Assembly: GCF_033097365.1 (NCBI RefSeq) | Contig: NZ_AP028461.1 | Coordinates: 6,386,001-6,450,000 of the forward strand | From: Actinoplanes sichuanensis | GTDB taxonomy: Bacteria; Actinomycetota; Actinomycetes; Mycobacteriales; Micromonosporaceae | Reading direction: 5' to 3' | DNA: 64,000 bases | Shown: piece by piece, positions 23,146 through 32,191 of the stretch | How the letters are laid out: every line of letters begins with the position of its first letter | Numbering within the stretch: the stretch's first letter is position 1 | Program-made: the position numbers and the translations under genes | The notes under the pieces: generated by a model | Told to the model about the DNA's origin: nothing | The model's database searches: none | What the model saw: the letters and a program-made list of their open reading frames with translations, nothing else

Positions 23146-23718
23146 TCAGTAGTAGCGGCCGCAGATCATGAGCTTGTCGCCGGTGGCCCAGGTGAACGGG
23201 GTGCCGCTGGCGACGCCGATGTTGCCGCCGGCGCCGACGGCGACGGAGAAGATTCCCGAGCCGGTGAACCAGGCGCTACCGCCGAAACGCTGCGACGCCG
23301 AGGTGTCCTCGCAGACTGCGGCCGCCACGCCTTCGAGCGTTGGCCCCGTTGGCAGGGTGAACTGCCAACGGCCGGTGCCGCCGGTCGTGGTCGAACCGAT
23401 CGTGAAGTTGATCTGGAACTGCGTCCAGCCGCCGACGCGCCCGTACCGCCCGGTCAGGGTGCCGTTGCCCACCGCCCCACCGGACGTCGACGCGGAGAAC
23501 ACCGGGGCGTACGACTGGGTCATGCTGTCCAGCAGCGGCAGCCACGACCCGTTGTAGATCATCAGCGCGTCAGTGTCGGTCTCATAGATGACCATGCCCT
23601 CGGTCGGCGAGGCCGGCCGAGTGCTCGATGTGCAGACGATGATCGTCTGCTTCATCAGGTACGCATTGAGGTCCGCCGAGGTGAGCAGCTCGTTGGTGGT
23701 CCAGAGCTTGTAGCCCAT
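23146..23718 (-). CDS. Minor tail or tail-fibre protein
   Basis: A 190-residue beta-rich protein. The opening MGYKLWTTNELLTSADLNAY and TSSTRPASPTEGMVIYETDT are typical of phage base-plate or fibre tip proteins. A Gly/Ser/Thr-rich C-terminal domain follows. It probably takes part in host contact. Confidence 0.65.
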   Translation of the reverse strand: MGYKLWTTNELLTSADLNAYLMKQTIIVCTSSTRPASPTEGMVIYETDTDALMIYNGSWLPLLDSMTQSYAPVFSASTSGGAVGNGTLTGRYGRVGGWTQFQINFTIGSTTTGGTGRWQFTLPTGPTLEGVAAAVCEDTSASQRFGGSAWFTGSGIFSVAVGAGGNIGVASGTPFTWATGDKLMICGRYY

Positions 23719-23729
23719 GATCTGCTCTC

Positions 23730-24989
23730 CTAGAGGATCAGTACGTTGGAGTCGAGCAGGCCGTGAACTGCGTCATCGACGATGAACGCGGACCCGATGG
23801 GGGCGTGCTCCAACTCCCATGAGGTCTGCCAGCGGTTCGGCGCGGAAAAGCTGTGCCGAATGCCGCGGATATAGGCCTCGCGGGTGTCGGCGGCAACGCC
23901 GGGCGGGCGGCGGACCACGGCGATCCGGTCGCCGAAGTCGAGGCCGAGCACCAACGGGTACAGGGCGTCCTCGTTGACCCGGGGGTCGATGGTGATGCCG
24001 TTGAACCGCAGTTGTGGGGTGGCCTCGCGGGCGCGGACGTAGTCGACCCAGGTGGCGACCTGGGCGTCGGTGTCGAGATCCAGGGCGAACGTGTCGGGGC
24101 CGCGATCGCCGTACCGACTGCGGGACACCTCGTCGCTGGACTCGAACACGGTGGCACCCTCGACATCCCGGGCCGCCCGGACCAGGTTGATCTGGCCGGT
24201 GCGGTCATAGGAGATGTCGAGCTTGTCGACCCAGGGCAGCTCTCCCCCGGCGGTGTCGCTGCCGAAGGTAGCCTGCAGGGTGGCGCCGTCGAGGTAGAGG
24301 CCGTAGCGGTCTCGGAACCGGATCGTCCCGCCTGGGGTGGCCCACAGGTCGCCGACTTCGGCCAGTGCGGTGTCGCGCAGCCCGTCGAGGACGTTGCCTC
24401 CCAGGGTGGTGGCGGCCAGGGTGACGGTGCCGGTGTCGATGTCCCGGCGGCCGGCGGGCCAGCCGATCGCGTCGAGCCACAGGTTGGCGCGGGCGCCGGA
24501 CAACTGCCCCGCCCCGGTGGCCGCGATCTCGCCCCGGTTGTAGCCGGCCACCGAGGCCAGGGCGTCCGAGGCGGTGATGACGACGACCGCCTGATCCGGC
24601 CACCGGTGCTCGGGCAGCCACGCGTCGACGGTGCCGGTGAACAACGGGTAGACCTCGCCGGCCCACACCTTCGACAGCTGGATGCTGATGCCGGGCAGCG
24701 GCTCGTCGATGGTGGCCGGGTCGAGATCGCCGTTATCGTCGCGCAAGGTCAACGTCAGCGTGCCGGCCGCATACTCGACCAGGGCTCCGGCGTTCTGGCT
24801 GGAACCGCGGTCGATCGAGAACTCCATGACCCGCTGGTGACCGGCCGCGTCGGTGGAGATGTCGGTGGTCAGTCCGTCGGGGGCGAGCAGGCCGACGTCG
24901 AGCAGGCCGGCGACCGGGTCGTCGAGGCGCAGGTATTCCTCGGGGACGCCGGCGCCGGTCGAGAAGCCCACCCGCACCAGAAACGTCAC
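23730..24989 (-). CDS. Minor tail protein
   Basis: A 419-residue protein from the GTG at 24989, overlapping the tape-measure stop as GTGA. Segments such as VMEFSIDRGSSQ, FTGTVDAWLPEHRWPDQAVV and DGATLQATFGSD are typical of siphovirus minor tail proteins directly downstream of the tape measure gene. It probably builds the tail tip. Confidence 0.75.
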   Translation of the reverse strand: MTFLVRVGFSTGAGVPEEYLRLDDPVAGLLDVGLLAPDGLTTDISTDAAGHQRVMEFSIDRGSSQNAGALVEYAAGTLTLTLRDDNGDLDPATIDEPLPGISIQLSKVWAGEVYPLFTGTVDAWLPEHRWPDQAVVVITASDALASVAGYNRGEIAATGAGQLSGARANLWLDAIGWPAGRRDIDTGTVTLAATTLGGNVLDGLRDTALAEVGDLWATPGGTIRFRDRYGLYLDGATLQATFGSDTAGGELPWVDKLDISYDRTGQINLVRAARDVEGATVFESSDEVSRSRYGDRGPDTFALDLDTDAQVATWVDYVRAREATPQLRFNGITIDPRVNEDALYPLVLGLDFGDRIAVVRRPPGVAADTREAYIRGIRHSFSAPNRWQTSWELEHAPIGSAFIVDDAVHGLLDSNVLIL

Positions 24990-27922
24990 GGCTTCTTCTC
25001 CTGCCGCCACCTCTTGCCGTTGGTCTGCTCGTACGCCTGGATGACGCCGACGACGGCCTTGCCGACCTCCGCCGGGTGCGCGGTCGGCGGCACGTTGATG
25101 GTGATCTGGTAGGTGTTGCCGCCGGCCAGCGCGGCCATGGCGTTGGGGCCGGCGATCGGCTCGGGCATGCCGGTCCAGTTGGGGATGACGTTGTAGCCGG
25201 GCCGCAGGGTCCGGAAGCCGCCGTCGTCGAGAGCCGCGTGGATGTGGGCGTTACCGCCCGCGAAGTTGTGCTGGTTCCATACAGCGCCCCGGAAGGTGTG
25301 CGGACGTCCGTTGAGCAGGTTGAGGTCCTGCCACGGGGTGATCAGCTCGCGCAGCCTCGGCCCGAACACGCCATGGATGAACTCGGCCCAGCCGCGGATC
25401 GGGGCGATGTCGATGGCCCGTCCAGAGGCGTGATAGCTGGTGTTGCCGGACAGGGTCGTCGCACCGGGCCGCAGCCCGGAGATCAGCGGCACCGAACCGA
25501 ACGCACCACGCAACGCGCCGAGGACACCGGAGATCCCGGCCTGCAGGCCACCGACGCCGGAGCTCTGGCCGCCGTACTCGCTGGCGCCGAGCAGGCCCTT
25601 GGCCTTGTCGACCAGGCTGCCGACGAGCTTGCCCGCCATGCCCTTGAGCATCCGTGCGAACGGGTGGTCACCGATGCGACCGATGAGCCCGCCGACCTTG
25701 CCCTTGACCCAGTTCGCGGGGCCGGAGACGAAATCGGCGATGTCGCCGAAGCCGTCGCCGGTGCGCTTCTTCGCCGGGCCGGCGTGACCGTGGCCGTCGC
25801 CGAACCCGCGGGGCAGAGAGATTGGTGACACCTTCGGGCCCCCGAAGAAGCCGGACACCTGGTTGAAGGCGCCGATGATGCCACCGTTGATCACCTGCTC
25901 GACGACGAACCGAACAGGTTTCTTGGCGAGTTCCTGAAGGCCGTCCCAGATCTTGCCGATCGCCGCGGTGCCGCTACGGAAGGCATCCGGGATGGTCTTG
26001 GTGATGAAATCGCGCAGTGGCGCGAAGACCTTGTCACGGATGAATCCGTACGCGTTCTGGATCCCGTCACGGACCGCCCGGAACGCGCCGACGACCTTGT
26101 CTCTCATCCATACGAAGCCGCTGGCCAGCTGGCTGTAGGCGCGCTGGAGCGATGGCCACAGCGTGCCGGTGAACCAGGCTCCGACTGCGGAGATCGCCGA
26201 CTTGATCGCGGCCCAGACTCGGAGCACCACGGTGCGGAAGGTCTCGTTGTTCTTCCACAGGTAGATGATCGCCCCGGTGATCAGAGTGATCGCAGTGATG
26301 GCGAGGCCGATCGGGCCGGTCAGGAACCGCCAGGCCACACCGAGGGCGGTGGTGGCCGCGGCGGCCAGCCAGGTCACCGCGGTGCCGGCGATGGTGGCGA
26401 CCCGAGACGCGGTCTGGGCGATGGTGCCGGCGACGGTCGCCGCGGTGGACCGGGCCATCGCCGCCGCGTCGAGGGCGAGCACCCGCAGCCGTAGCACGAA
26501 CGTGCTGTTCCAGAGCTTCTGCACCGTGGCGGAGATGGCGGTGGCCGCAGCGTGGATCTTGACTCCGGCGGTGTACAGCTGAATCGCCCCGTAGGCCACA
26601 CCGAGGGTGATGACCACGCCCTTAAGGACGTCGCGGTTCTCGGTCAGCCACCCGGACAGCGCCGACACGGCCGGGATGAGCGCGGTCAGCGCGGTCGCCG
26701 CAATCTGGGTGAAGTAGGGCAGCAGTGGCGCGACCGCCGCAACCAGCCCGGCAAAGGCCGGGGCCAGGCCGCTGATGGCCGGGGCGAGCACACTGACGGA
26801 CTGGGCGATGGCAGGCAGCACGGCGCCCAGTGCGGTGCGCATCGACTGGCCGAGGGTGCTCAGCGTGCTGAAGATGCTGGTGAGCGCGGTGTTACCTTCA
26901 CCCGCCTTGAGGAAGGCCTCGACCTGTCCGGTCAGCTCCCGCAGATTGGTGAGCAGGCCACCGCCGTCGACACCGCTCGCGGAGAAGACGGTCTTGATGA
27001 TGCCGCCGACGTTGCCGAGGATCGCGCCGAGGTCCTTGATCGTGGTAATGGCGTTGTTGAACACCTCTTTGATCCGGCCCGACTTGGCCGCGGCGGACAC
27101 GAACGTCGAGGCCTTCGTCGCCGCGTCGGCTAGTCCGTCGGCGATGCGGGGCAGCATCGGCGCGGTGGCCGCGATGAGATCGGCGAAGGCGTTGGTGACC
27201 GGAGTGACCGCCCCGCGGAGTTGGGCGAGCGCCCCGGAGGTTCCGGCGAAGAGCGCCTTCACGGCGTTGAAGACCCGGGCCTGGCCCGCAGCGCGGGCGA
27301 ACTTGTTGCCCAGGCCGCCGAGCTGGGCGGCGACATCGCCCATCTGAGTCTTCAGCAGGGGTAGGTACTTCTCCGCCAGCGGGGTGACGTCGTTCTGCAG
27401 CGGAGCGAAGAATCTGCCGCTGACGGCGGCGCGCAGCCCTTCGAGCTGGGGCTTGAGGTCGATGATGCTACGGGCGAAGGTCCGGGCGGCCGGCGGTAGC
27501 TCCTCCAGGGCCTTCTTGGCCTGCTCGGCGGTGCCGGAAAGCCCAGCCTGGACGGCCTCGCCAACGCCCATGACGGCGACCTTGAAGACCCCCGACGCGA
27601 CCTTCACTGCGCCGAGGGCAGCGGGCAGCGCCACCAGGGCGCCGGCCGCCGGAGCGAGCGCGGCGCCGAGGTTGGCCACGGCCGGAGCGGCGGAGGAGGC
27701 GGAGGCGGTGAGCAGGGTGAGCCGTCCGGCCGAAGCGGCGACAGTCTTGGCGAAAGCGGTGCCCTGGGCGGAGAAGCCCTTGGCCATACCCGAGCCGAGG
27801 GTCTGCCCGAGGGACTGACCCGCCTTGCGTGCGTCGATGCGGCGCAGCCGGCGGGTGAGTTCGCCGTCGAAGCCGTCGGTGTCCGGCTTGACCTTGACGT
27901 AGGCGGTACGCAGGACGGCCAT
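24986..27922 (-). CDS. Tape measure protein with C-terminal peptidase-like domain
   Basis: A 978-residue protein from the ATG at 27922. Its length sets tail length. It opens MAVLRTAYVKVKPDTDGFDG, then alternates long helical and hydrophobic segments (APAISGLAPAFAGLVAAVAP, ITLITGAIIYLWKNNE). The last 200 residues include LSGNTSYHASGRAIDIAP and NFAGGNAHIHAALDDGG, with the His/Asp pattern of an M15/VanY-like peptidase that could digest peptidoglycan during DNA entry. The frame stays open upstream of 27922, but a start there would run through the neighbouring gene. Confidence 0.88.
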   Translation of the reverse strand: MAVLRTAYVKVKPDTDGFDGELTRRLRRIDARKAGQSLGQTLGSGMAKGFSAQGTAFAKTVAASAGRLTLLTASASSAAPAVANLGAALAPAAGALVALPAALGAVKVASGVFKVAVMGVGEAVQAGLSGTAEQAKKALEELPPAARTFARSIIDLKPQLEGLRAAVSGRFFAPLQNDVTPLAEKYLPLLKTQMGDVAAQLGGLGNKFARAAGQARVFNAVKALFAGTSGALAQLRGAVTPVTNAFADLIAATAPMLPRIADGLADAATKASTFVSAAAKSGRIKEVFNNAITTIKDLGAILGNVGGIIKTVFSASGVDGGGLLTNLRELTGQVEAFLKAGEGNTALTSIFSTLSTLGQSMRTALGAVLPAIAQSVSVLAPAISGLAPAFAGLVAAVAPLLPYFTQIAATALTALIPAVSALSGWLTENRDVLKGVVITLGVAYGAIQLYTAGVKIHAAATAISATVQKLWNSTFVLRLRVLALDAAAMARSTAATVAGTIAQTASRVATIAGTAVTWLAAAATTALGVAWRFLTGPIGLAITAITLITGAIIYLWKNNETFRTVVLRVWAAIKSAISAVGAWFTGTLWPSLQRAYSQLASGFVWMRDKVVGAFRAVRDGIQNAYGFIRDKVFAPLRDFITKTIPDAFRSGTAAIGKIWDGLQELAKKPVRFVVEQVINGGIIGAFNQVSGFFGGPKVSPISLPRGFGDGHGHAGPAKKRTGDGFGDIADFVSGPANWVKGKVGGLIGRIGDHPFARMLKGMAGKLVGSLVDKAKGLLGASEYGGQSSGVGGLQAGISGVLGALRGAFGSVPLISGLRPGATTLSGNTSYHASGRAIDIAPIRGWAEFIHGVFGPRLRELITPWQDLNLLNGRPHTFRGAVWNQHNFAGGNAHIHAALDDGGFRTLRPGYNVIPNWTGMPEPIAGPNAMAALAGGNTYQITINVPPTAHPAEVGKAVVGVIQAYEQTNGKRWRQEKKP

Positions 27923-28275
27923 CAGGTGAGGTCCCTGTCGAGGGCCTTGGTCCGGCCGGCGCCGTTCTTGATCGCGGCCGGGACCAGGTGGGGCTTCGGG
28001 GTGGTGTCCTCGGTCCCGGTCTCGACCATCCAGCCGTACCAGCCCTGCGGAGCCCAGCCGACGATGAAATGCACCGCGCGCGTGCGGGGGTCGAAGACCC
28101 GCTCGACGGCGATGCTGCGGCGCAGGGTGCCTTTGCGCTTGGGGGCCAGTCGGCGGGCGTCGCGGCGGATGGCGTTGGCCACGGCCCGGGTCTGCTTGGT
28201 GACTTCGGGCATCTGCGACAGCGCGGCGAGAACCTCCCGGCGGATCGGGCGGGGGTCGAGGCGCACGGCATCCAC
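27922..28275 (-). CDS. Tail-completion / HK97 gp10-like protein
   Basis: A 117-residue protein from the GTG at 28273-28275, with GGAGGGG upstream. RRDARRLAPKRKGTLRRSIA and FIVGWAPQGWYGWMVETGTE with TTPKPHLVPA match the HK97 gp10 / minor tail pattern (charged helix, then YxxxxExGT and P-x-PFL-type end). Its place between the chaperones and the tape measure is unusual for gp10, so the exact role is uncertain. Confidence 0.65.
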   Translation of the reverse strand: MDAVRLDPRPIRREVLAALSQMPEVTKQTRAVANAIRRDARRLAPKRKGTLRRSIAVERVFDPRTRAVHFIVGWAPQGWYGWMVETGTEDTTPKPHLVPAAIKNGAGRTKALDRDLT

Positions 28276-28289
28276 CCCCTCCGGGGTCG

Positions 28290-28999
28290 TCAGGTAGGGA
28301 TCTCGCCACGCATCAGGGCCGCGGCCCGTTCGGCTCGGCGGGCGTCGGCCCGCTGGTCGGCGGGCAGGACGGGGCTGCGCAGCCAGGCCTCGAAGGCGAG
28401 GTAGCCGCACCCGGTGGCGCACTGCTCGCGGGTGCACTCGGTGGCGTGGCTCTGCCGGTCACGCAGGTGGATATAGATGATGTTGCAGAGCAGCCGGGGT
28501 GAGATGCGGTTCAGCCACCCAGCACCGAGGCGACCGGGGTCATCCCGCTCAGGGCCGGATGTTGCGGCGGCGAGGCCGGGGAGGGAGTAGACGAGGTGTT
28601 CGAGGTCGTCGAAGTTCCCGGCAGCCCATCGGAGGAGGTGGACGCCGGCACGGTAGGGCGGCCGCTCTGCGCCTCGAACAACGCCATCGCCAGAGCGAGT
28701 AGGCCCTCCAGGTCGCAGCACCGGGCGACGGCGAGCCGGTAGAAGCGGCGGAAGGCTTCGTCGTCCGGCGGGTCGTCGCCGACGGCCGGGGCGGTCAGGG
28801 AGGTGCGCATCGCCTCCCACATCGCGCCGAGGCTCTCCTGGTCGTCGATCTTGCCGGTGGTGGCGGCGCCGATCTGGAGCATGATCATGGGCGGGATGAC
28901 CCCCACGACGATGAACTTCTCGCCGAAGAAGTCGAAGTCGTCGCGCTCTGCGGGGTCGAGCTCGCGGACGGCGGCGCCGAAGGATCCGAGGTGGGTCAC
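28290..28999 (-). CDS. Tail assembly chaperone GT, probable -1 frameshift product
   Basis: The frame that ends at 28290 (RLGAGWLNRISPRLLCN to AERAAALMRGEIPT) lies one base back from the upstream chaperone frame and is open beside it from 28820. It has no ATG or GTG near the end of the first gene, so it is best read as an extension made by a -1 ribosomal shift, as in lambda G/GT. The product would have about 236 residues. No canonical slippery heptamer stands out; ACCCCGG just before the first stop is a weak candidate. Confidence 0.6.
28511..28999 (-). CDS. Tail assembly chaperone G
   Basis: A 162-residue protein from the GTG at 28997-28999, overlapping the upstream stop as GTGA. It opens VTHLGSFGAAVRELDPAERD, continues EKFIVVGVIPPMIMLQIGAA and ends in a Ser/Thr/Pro-rich tail. 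Size, position before the tape measure and the overlapping downstream frame fit a tail assembly chaperone that coats the tape measure during assembly. Confidence 0.75.
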   Translation of the reverse strand: MTHLGSFGAAVRELDPAERDDFDFFGEKFIVVGVIPPMIMLQIGAATTGKIDDQESLGAMWEAMRTSLTAPAVGDDPPDDEAFRRFYRLAVARCCDLEGLLALAMALFEAQSGRPTVPASTSSDGLPGTSTTSNTSSTPSPASPPQHPALSGMTPVASVLGG

Positions 29000-29244
29000 G
29001 ACCGGCTCCTCACGGAAAACGCAGCCTGCGCCCGGTTGTAGGCGTCGAAGAAGCCGGGAGTCGTGCCGTCGAGCAGCGCCCTGACCTTCTCGACGGGCAA
29101 GTGGTAGAGCGCGTAAACGAGACCAGCGCCAGCGTTGATCTTCTCGATGGCATCACGGCCCAGCGAAGCGTTGGCGAGCAGCACCTCCAACTCGGGTGAG
29201 ATCTCCGGCTTCACGGTGAGGGTTACTTCCTGCTGTCCTGCCAC
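28996..29244 (-). CDS. Small tail-region protein
   Basis: An 82-residue protein from the GTG at 29242-29244 (VAGQQEVTLTVKPEISPELE), with AGGAG seven bases upstream. The ATG two codons earlier sits directly on that site and is less likely. SPELEVLLANASLGRDAIEK is helical. Family not recognised. Confidence 0.6.
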   Translation of the reverse strand: MAGQQEVTLTVKPEISPELEVLLANASLGRDAIEKINAGAGLVYALYHLPVEKVRALLDGTTPGFFDAYNRAQAAFSVRSRS

Positions 29245-29353
29245 GTTCATCTCCTGGCGGTTGACGGCCCAGCCCCGGACACCGCCAGGCGATCCAGGAC
29301 TGGGCACGAAGAAGCCCGCTCACCGGGCGGTGGCGGGCGAAAGGGTGGGTGGA

Positions 29354-29953
29354 TCAGGTGCCCTGGGCCAGCGAGCCGGCAGTCCAGCGCTTGTACGGGG
29401 TCGTGAGCACCGACGCGTCCGGCAGTTCGACACCGAACTCGACGGGCAGCAGGGCCTTCGTCTCCAGTGCGGCCCGGGCGGTCTCGACGCTGCCGCCGTT
29501 GAAGCACTGCGGCCAGACGATCAGCTCTTCCTCGTCGAGGCTGTGGAAGGCCAGCGCGACCCGGACCTCGGCGCCCATCAGTGGCGGCACGTAGGCGGAC
29601 AGCTTGGTCGCGCCGGAGCCGGAGACCACGATGGTGCCGCCGTTCATGGCGAGCTTCCAGTTGAGGTCGGAGATGTGGGCCAGGCTGAAACTGACCGTGC
29701 CCTCCTTCTCCGTGGTCACCCGGCGGATCGGATACTGCGACTCGGCCACCCGGATCGCCTCGACGCTGGTCGACTCGTTGTAGGTCAGGCCGGCGTCGGT
29801 GGCACCGACCTGGACCCAGGTGTTGGTCACGAAGTCGTAGACGACCTTGCTACCGGCCGCGGTCGGGGCGGGCATGGTGGTCAGGCCGTACTTGTAATAA
29901 ATGATGCCGGGGCCGGTCTTGACCTGGCCTGGGGCGATGGTTGGTGTGGCCAC
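29354..29953 (-). CDS. Major tail (tube) protein
   Basis: A 199-residue beta-rich protein (MATPTIAPGQVKTGPGIIYY). WVQVGATDAGLTYNES, EKEGTVSFSLAHISDLNWKL and ALETKALLPVEFGVELPDAS fit a siphovirus tube protein, as does its place upstream of the chaperones. Confidence 0.75.
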   Translation of the reverse strand: MATPTIAPGQVKTGPGIIYYKYGLTTMPAPTAAGSKVVYDFVTNTWVQVGATDAGLTYNESTSVEAIRVAESQYPIRRVTTEKEGTVSFSLAHISDLNWKLAMNGGTIVVSGSGATKLSAYVPPLMGAEVRVALAFHSLDEEELIVWPQCFNGGSVETARAALETKALLPVEFGVELPDASVLTTPYKRWTAGSLAQGT

Positions 29954-29956
29954 CGG

Positions 29957-30145
29957 TTACTCCCTCTCGCTGGTGGCCGTGGAGACGGCCTGCCGGGCTG
30001 CCTTGGTGTTCGGGCCGGACACGTAGTCCTCCCAGCCGTTCTGCTTGACGTCGGTCTCGTCGACCTTGTCCCCCACCCGGAAGGCGAAGACGCCGCGACC
30101 GGGATCGCCGAGCGGGATGTCGGTGGTGACTACGAGCTGGCTCAT
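29957..30145 (-). CDS. Small structural-region protein
   Basis: A 62-residue protein (MSQLVVTTDIPLGDPGRGVF) with GDKVDETDVKQNGWEDYV. It overlaps the previous gene as ATGA. Family not recognised; short proteins of this kind lie beside tail tube genes in related actinophage maps. Confidence 0.55.
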   Translation of the reverse strand: MSQLVVTTDIPLGDPGRGVFAFRVGDKVDETDVKQNGWEDYVSGPNTKAARQAVSTATSERE

Positions 30146-30546
30146 GACCCCTCCGGGTAGCAGGTGCAGGAAATCTGGGTGATGTATCTGGCGCGCCCGG
30201 TGGTGTCGTCGGGTGACCAGAGCTGGGACAGCTGAACGGACAGGCCGCGGACGTGGCCACCCGCAACTGGGCCGATCAGGTCGTAGATGCAGACCTCGGT
30301 GGTGCGGGCGAGCGTCTTGGCCTGGCCCTGGTCGCCGCCCCAGGACTCGATCTGGAAGTCCTGGCGGTCCTCCCACGGCCACTCCGGGGAGCCGCCGAGC
30401 GAGGTGACGCGCTGGGCAGGATCGGTGCCGGCGGCCAGGCGGGTGCCGACGCGGCCTTCATGTAGCGGGACGAGCGCGGCGTGGCCGGACAGGAAGGCCA
30501 CCAGCACGGCGTCCAGGTCGGGCAGCAGTTGGTACGCCACGCTCAC
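30142..30546 (-). CDS. Tail terminator-like protein
   Basis: A 134-residue protein from a GTG (VSVAYQLLPDLDAVLVAFLS). FQIESWGGDQGQAKTLARTT and GLSVQLSQLWSPDDTTGRAR resemble tail terminator / neck proteins that cap the tube. Position between head closure and tail tube genes agrees. Confidence 0.65.
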   Translation of the reverse strand: MSVAYQLLPDLDAVLVAFLSGHAALVPLHEGRVGTRLAAGTDPAQRVTSLGGSPEWPWEDRQDFQIESWGGDQGQAKTLARTTEVCIYDLIGPVAGGHVRGLSVQLSQLWSPDDTTGRARYITQISCTCYPEGS

Positions 30547-30547
30547 C

Positions 30548-30874
30548 TCACCCCTGGTTCACCGTCAGCAGCACCGCTTCGAGGTGGTGCACGACGCCGC
30601 GGCGTTTCCAGCGCTGGACGTCGCCGTCGATCTCGTAGACGTCGCCGTCCCATGCGATCCGGTCGGAGGCGATCACGTCGGCGGTCGCGGGCAGGATGAG
30701 CCGCCAGCGGGTGGTGGTTCGCTGCTCGTCGACGACCTGCTCGTCGGTGGCCAGCGGCTGGACGTCGGCCGGGTAGGCGGCGTCGTCGGTGCTGCTCCAG
30801 TCCGGTCGCTGATTGCCGTAGCCATCCGGTACGGTGGCCGCCCGCTGCCGGATGACGCTGTCGCGCAGTTGCAC
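30548..30874 (-). CDS. Head closure protein
   Basis: A 108-residue protein from a GTG (VQLRDSVIRQRAATVPDGYG). WSSTDDAAYPADVQPLATDE and WDGDVYEIDGDVQRW match the beta-barrel head-closure proteins (SPP1 gp16-like). Such proteins seal the portal after packaging. Confidence 0.7.
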   Translation of the reverse strand: MQLRDSVIRQRAATVPDGYGNQRPDWSSTDDAAYPADVQPLATDEQVVDEQRTTTRWRLILPATADVIASDRIAWDGDVYEIDGDVQRWKRRGVVHHLEAVLLTVNQG

Positions 30875-30886
30875 GGCCGCCTCCTT

Positions 30887-31702
30887 CTACGGGCGGACAA
30901 CGGTGCCGGAGTAAGGCCGGGGCACTGTCCCTGAGTAGGGCCGCACGATCGTCCGCTTGATGCGCAGCACCTCGGTGGCTGAGCCGGTGTCGGTCAGCGT
31001 CTTGACGGTGATCGAGTCGTCGGATCCGGTGGCGGAGTCTGCGGCCAAGCCGTTGTCGGCCAGCGCCAGGGTGGCTGCGACGGTCAGCGCCTGATCGGCG
31101 GTGCCGGTATCGGACAGAGTTACGGCGGCGCCGGAGGTGAGGGTCTGGGCCGCGGTGGCGGTGTCCGCCAGGGATACCGCGGCGGCGACCGTGAGGGCCA
31201 GGGCGGCAGCCGCCGTGTCGGTGAGTACGGTCACCGCAGACACAGTCAAGGTCTCGGTGGCCGTACCGACGTCGGTGAGCTGCTTGTTGCTGCCGGTGCC
31301 GTTGTCGAGCGCGTCGGCTGCTGATCCGGTGTCCGCCAGCGCGACCACCGCGGCGGCGGTCAGGACGTCCGAGCCGGTAGCCGCTTCGCTGAAGGGCACC
31401 GTCGCCGTGGGTGTCAGCGTCTCCGCCCCGGCTCCGGCATCCGCGAGCGGGGACGCCGCGGTGACGGTGAGGGCATCGCCTGCTGAGCCGGTGTCGGTCA
31501 GCCCGGCGGCCGCGGCGACCGAGACCGCGTCGGAAGCGGCACCGGTGTCCGCGATCGCTACGGCGGCGGTGACCGTAAGGGTGTCGGTGGCTGACCCGGT
31601 GTCGTCGAGGTTGATCGGGACCGGGCCGGCGGTGACGGCGTGGATGAAGCGGCGGCGGGCGGCCGGTTGCCGGCGCAGCGGGCCGCGGCGCGGCCAGCCC
31701 AC
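30887..31702 (-). CDS. Repeat-rich structural protein of about 18-residue units
   Basis: A 271-residue protein made almost entirely of about twelve units of roughly 18 residues with the pattern LADTGSAxDxLTVxAAVx, for example LTDTGSAGDALTVTAASP and LADTGSAADALDN. It ends in two short repeats, IVRPYSGTVPRPYSGTVVRP. The periodicity suggests a beta-solenoid or fibre. It sits with three other head-tail accessory genes, so it may be a head fibre or surface adhesin. No family recognised. Confidence 0.65.
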   Translation of the reverse strand: MGWPRRGPLRRQPAARRRFIHAVTAGPVPINLDDTGSATDTLTVTAAVAIADTGAASDAVSVAAAAGLTDTGSAGDALTVTAASPLADAGAGAETLTPTATVPFSEAATGSDVLTAAAVVALADTGSAADALDNGTGSNKQLTDVGTATETLTVSAVTVLTDTAAAALALTVAAAVSLADTATAAQTLTSGAAVTLSDTGTADQALTVAATLALADNGLAADSATGSDDSITVKTLTDTGSATEVLRIKRTIVRPYSGTVPRPYSGTVVRP

Positions 31703-31705
31703 AGG

Positions 31706-32182
31706 TCAGCCCTGCTCACGCACGTAAAGGGTGCCTGACATGGTCAGCGAGTCAGCGGGGGCGGCAGCGAGCCGGACCACCAGGGTGGTGTCGGCTTGCG
31801 TGAGTTCCCACTCGCAGCCCTCCGGCAGCCACAGCTTCTCGCCGGACGCGACGTGGAAGGTGTCGGCGTGCAGGGCCACGGCAGTGCCGGCGCTGGCCGC
31901 GGTGGTGTTGCAGGTCTCGGCGGTGAACCCGGCCGCGGTGTCCGAGCGGTTCAGCGGACGCGGGGTGGTGGCGGTGCCGCCGGAGCCGGAGGTGGTGTGC
32001 CCGCGCAGCACTGTGTACGGCAGGAGTTCGGCTGCGGCGTCGCCGACGTCGCTGCTCTGGCCGATGAACAGGCCGATGACCTCGCACGGCTTGTCGTCGG
32101 CCGGGGTGATCTCGAACAGGTCGACTGCGGCGGTGACCGCGACGGCCGAGAAGCTGACAGTGTAGATGCGGTTCTGCGCCAC
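31706..32182 (-). CDS. Structural accessory protein
   Basis: A 158-residue beta-rich protein (MAQNRIYTVSFSAVAVTAAV) with DLFEITPADDKPCEVIGLFI and HADTFHVASGEKLWLPEGCE. This resembles small virion proteins whose role is unclear. It lies within a run of four likely decoration or fibre genes. Confidence 0.6.
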   Translation of the reverse strand: MAQNRIYTVSFSAVAVTAAVDLFEITPADDKPCEVIGLFIGQSSDVGDAAAELLPYTVLRGHTTSGSGGTATTPRPLNRSDTAAGFTAETCNTTAASAGTAVALHADTFHVASGEKLWLPEGCEWELTQADTTLVVRLAAAPADSLTMSGTLYVREQG

Positions 32183-32191
32183 CCGGGGCTC

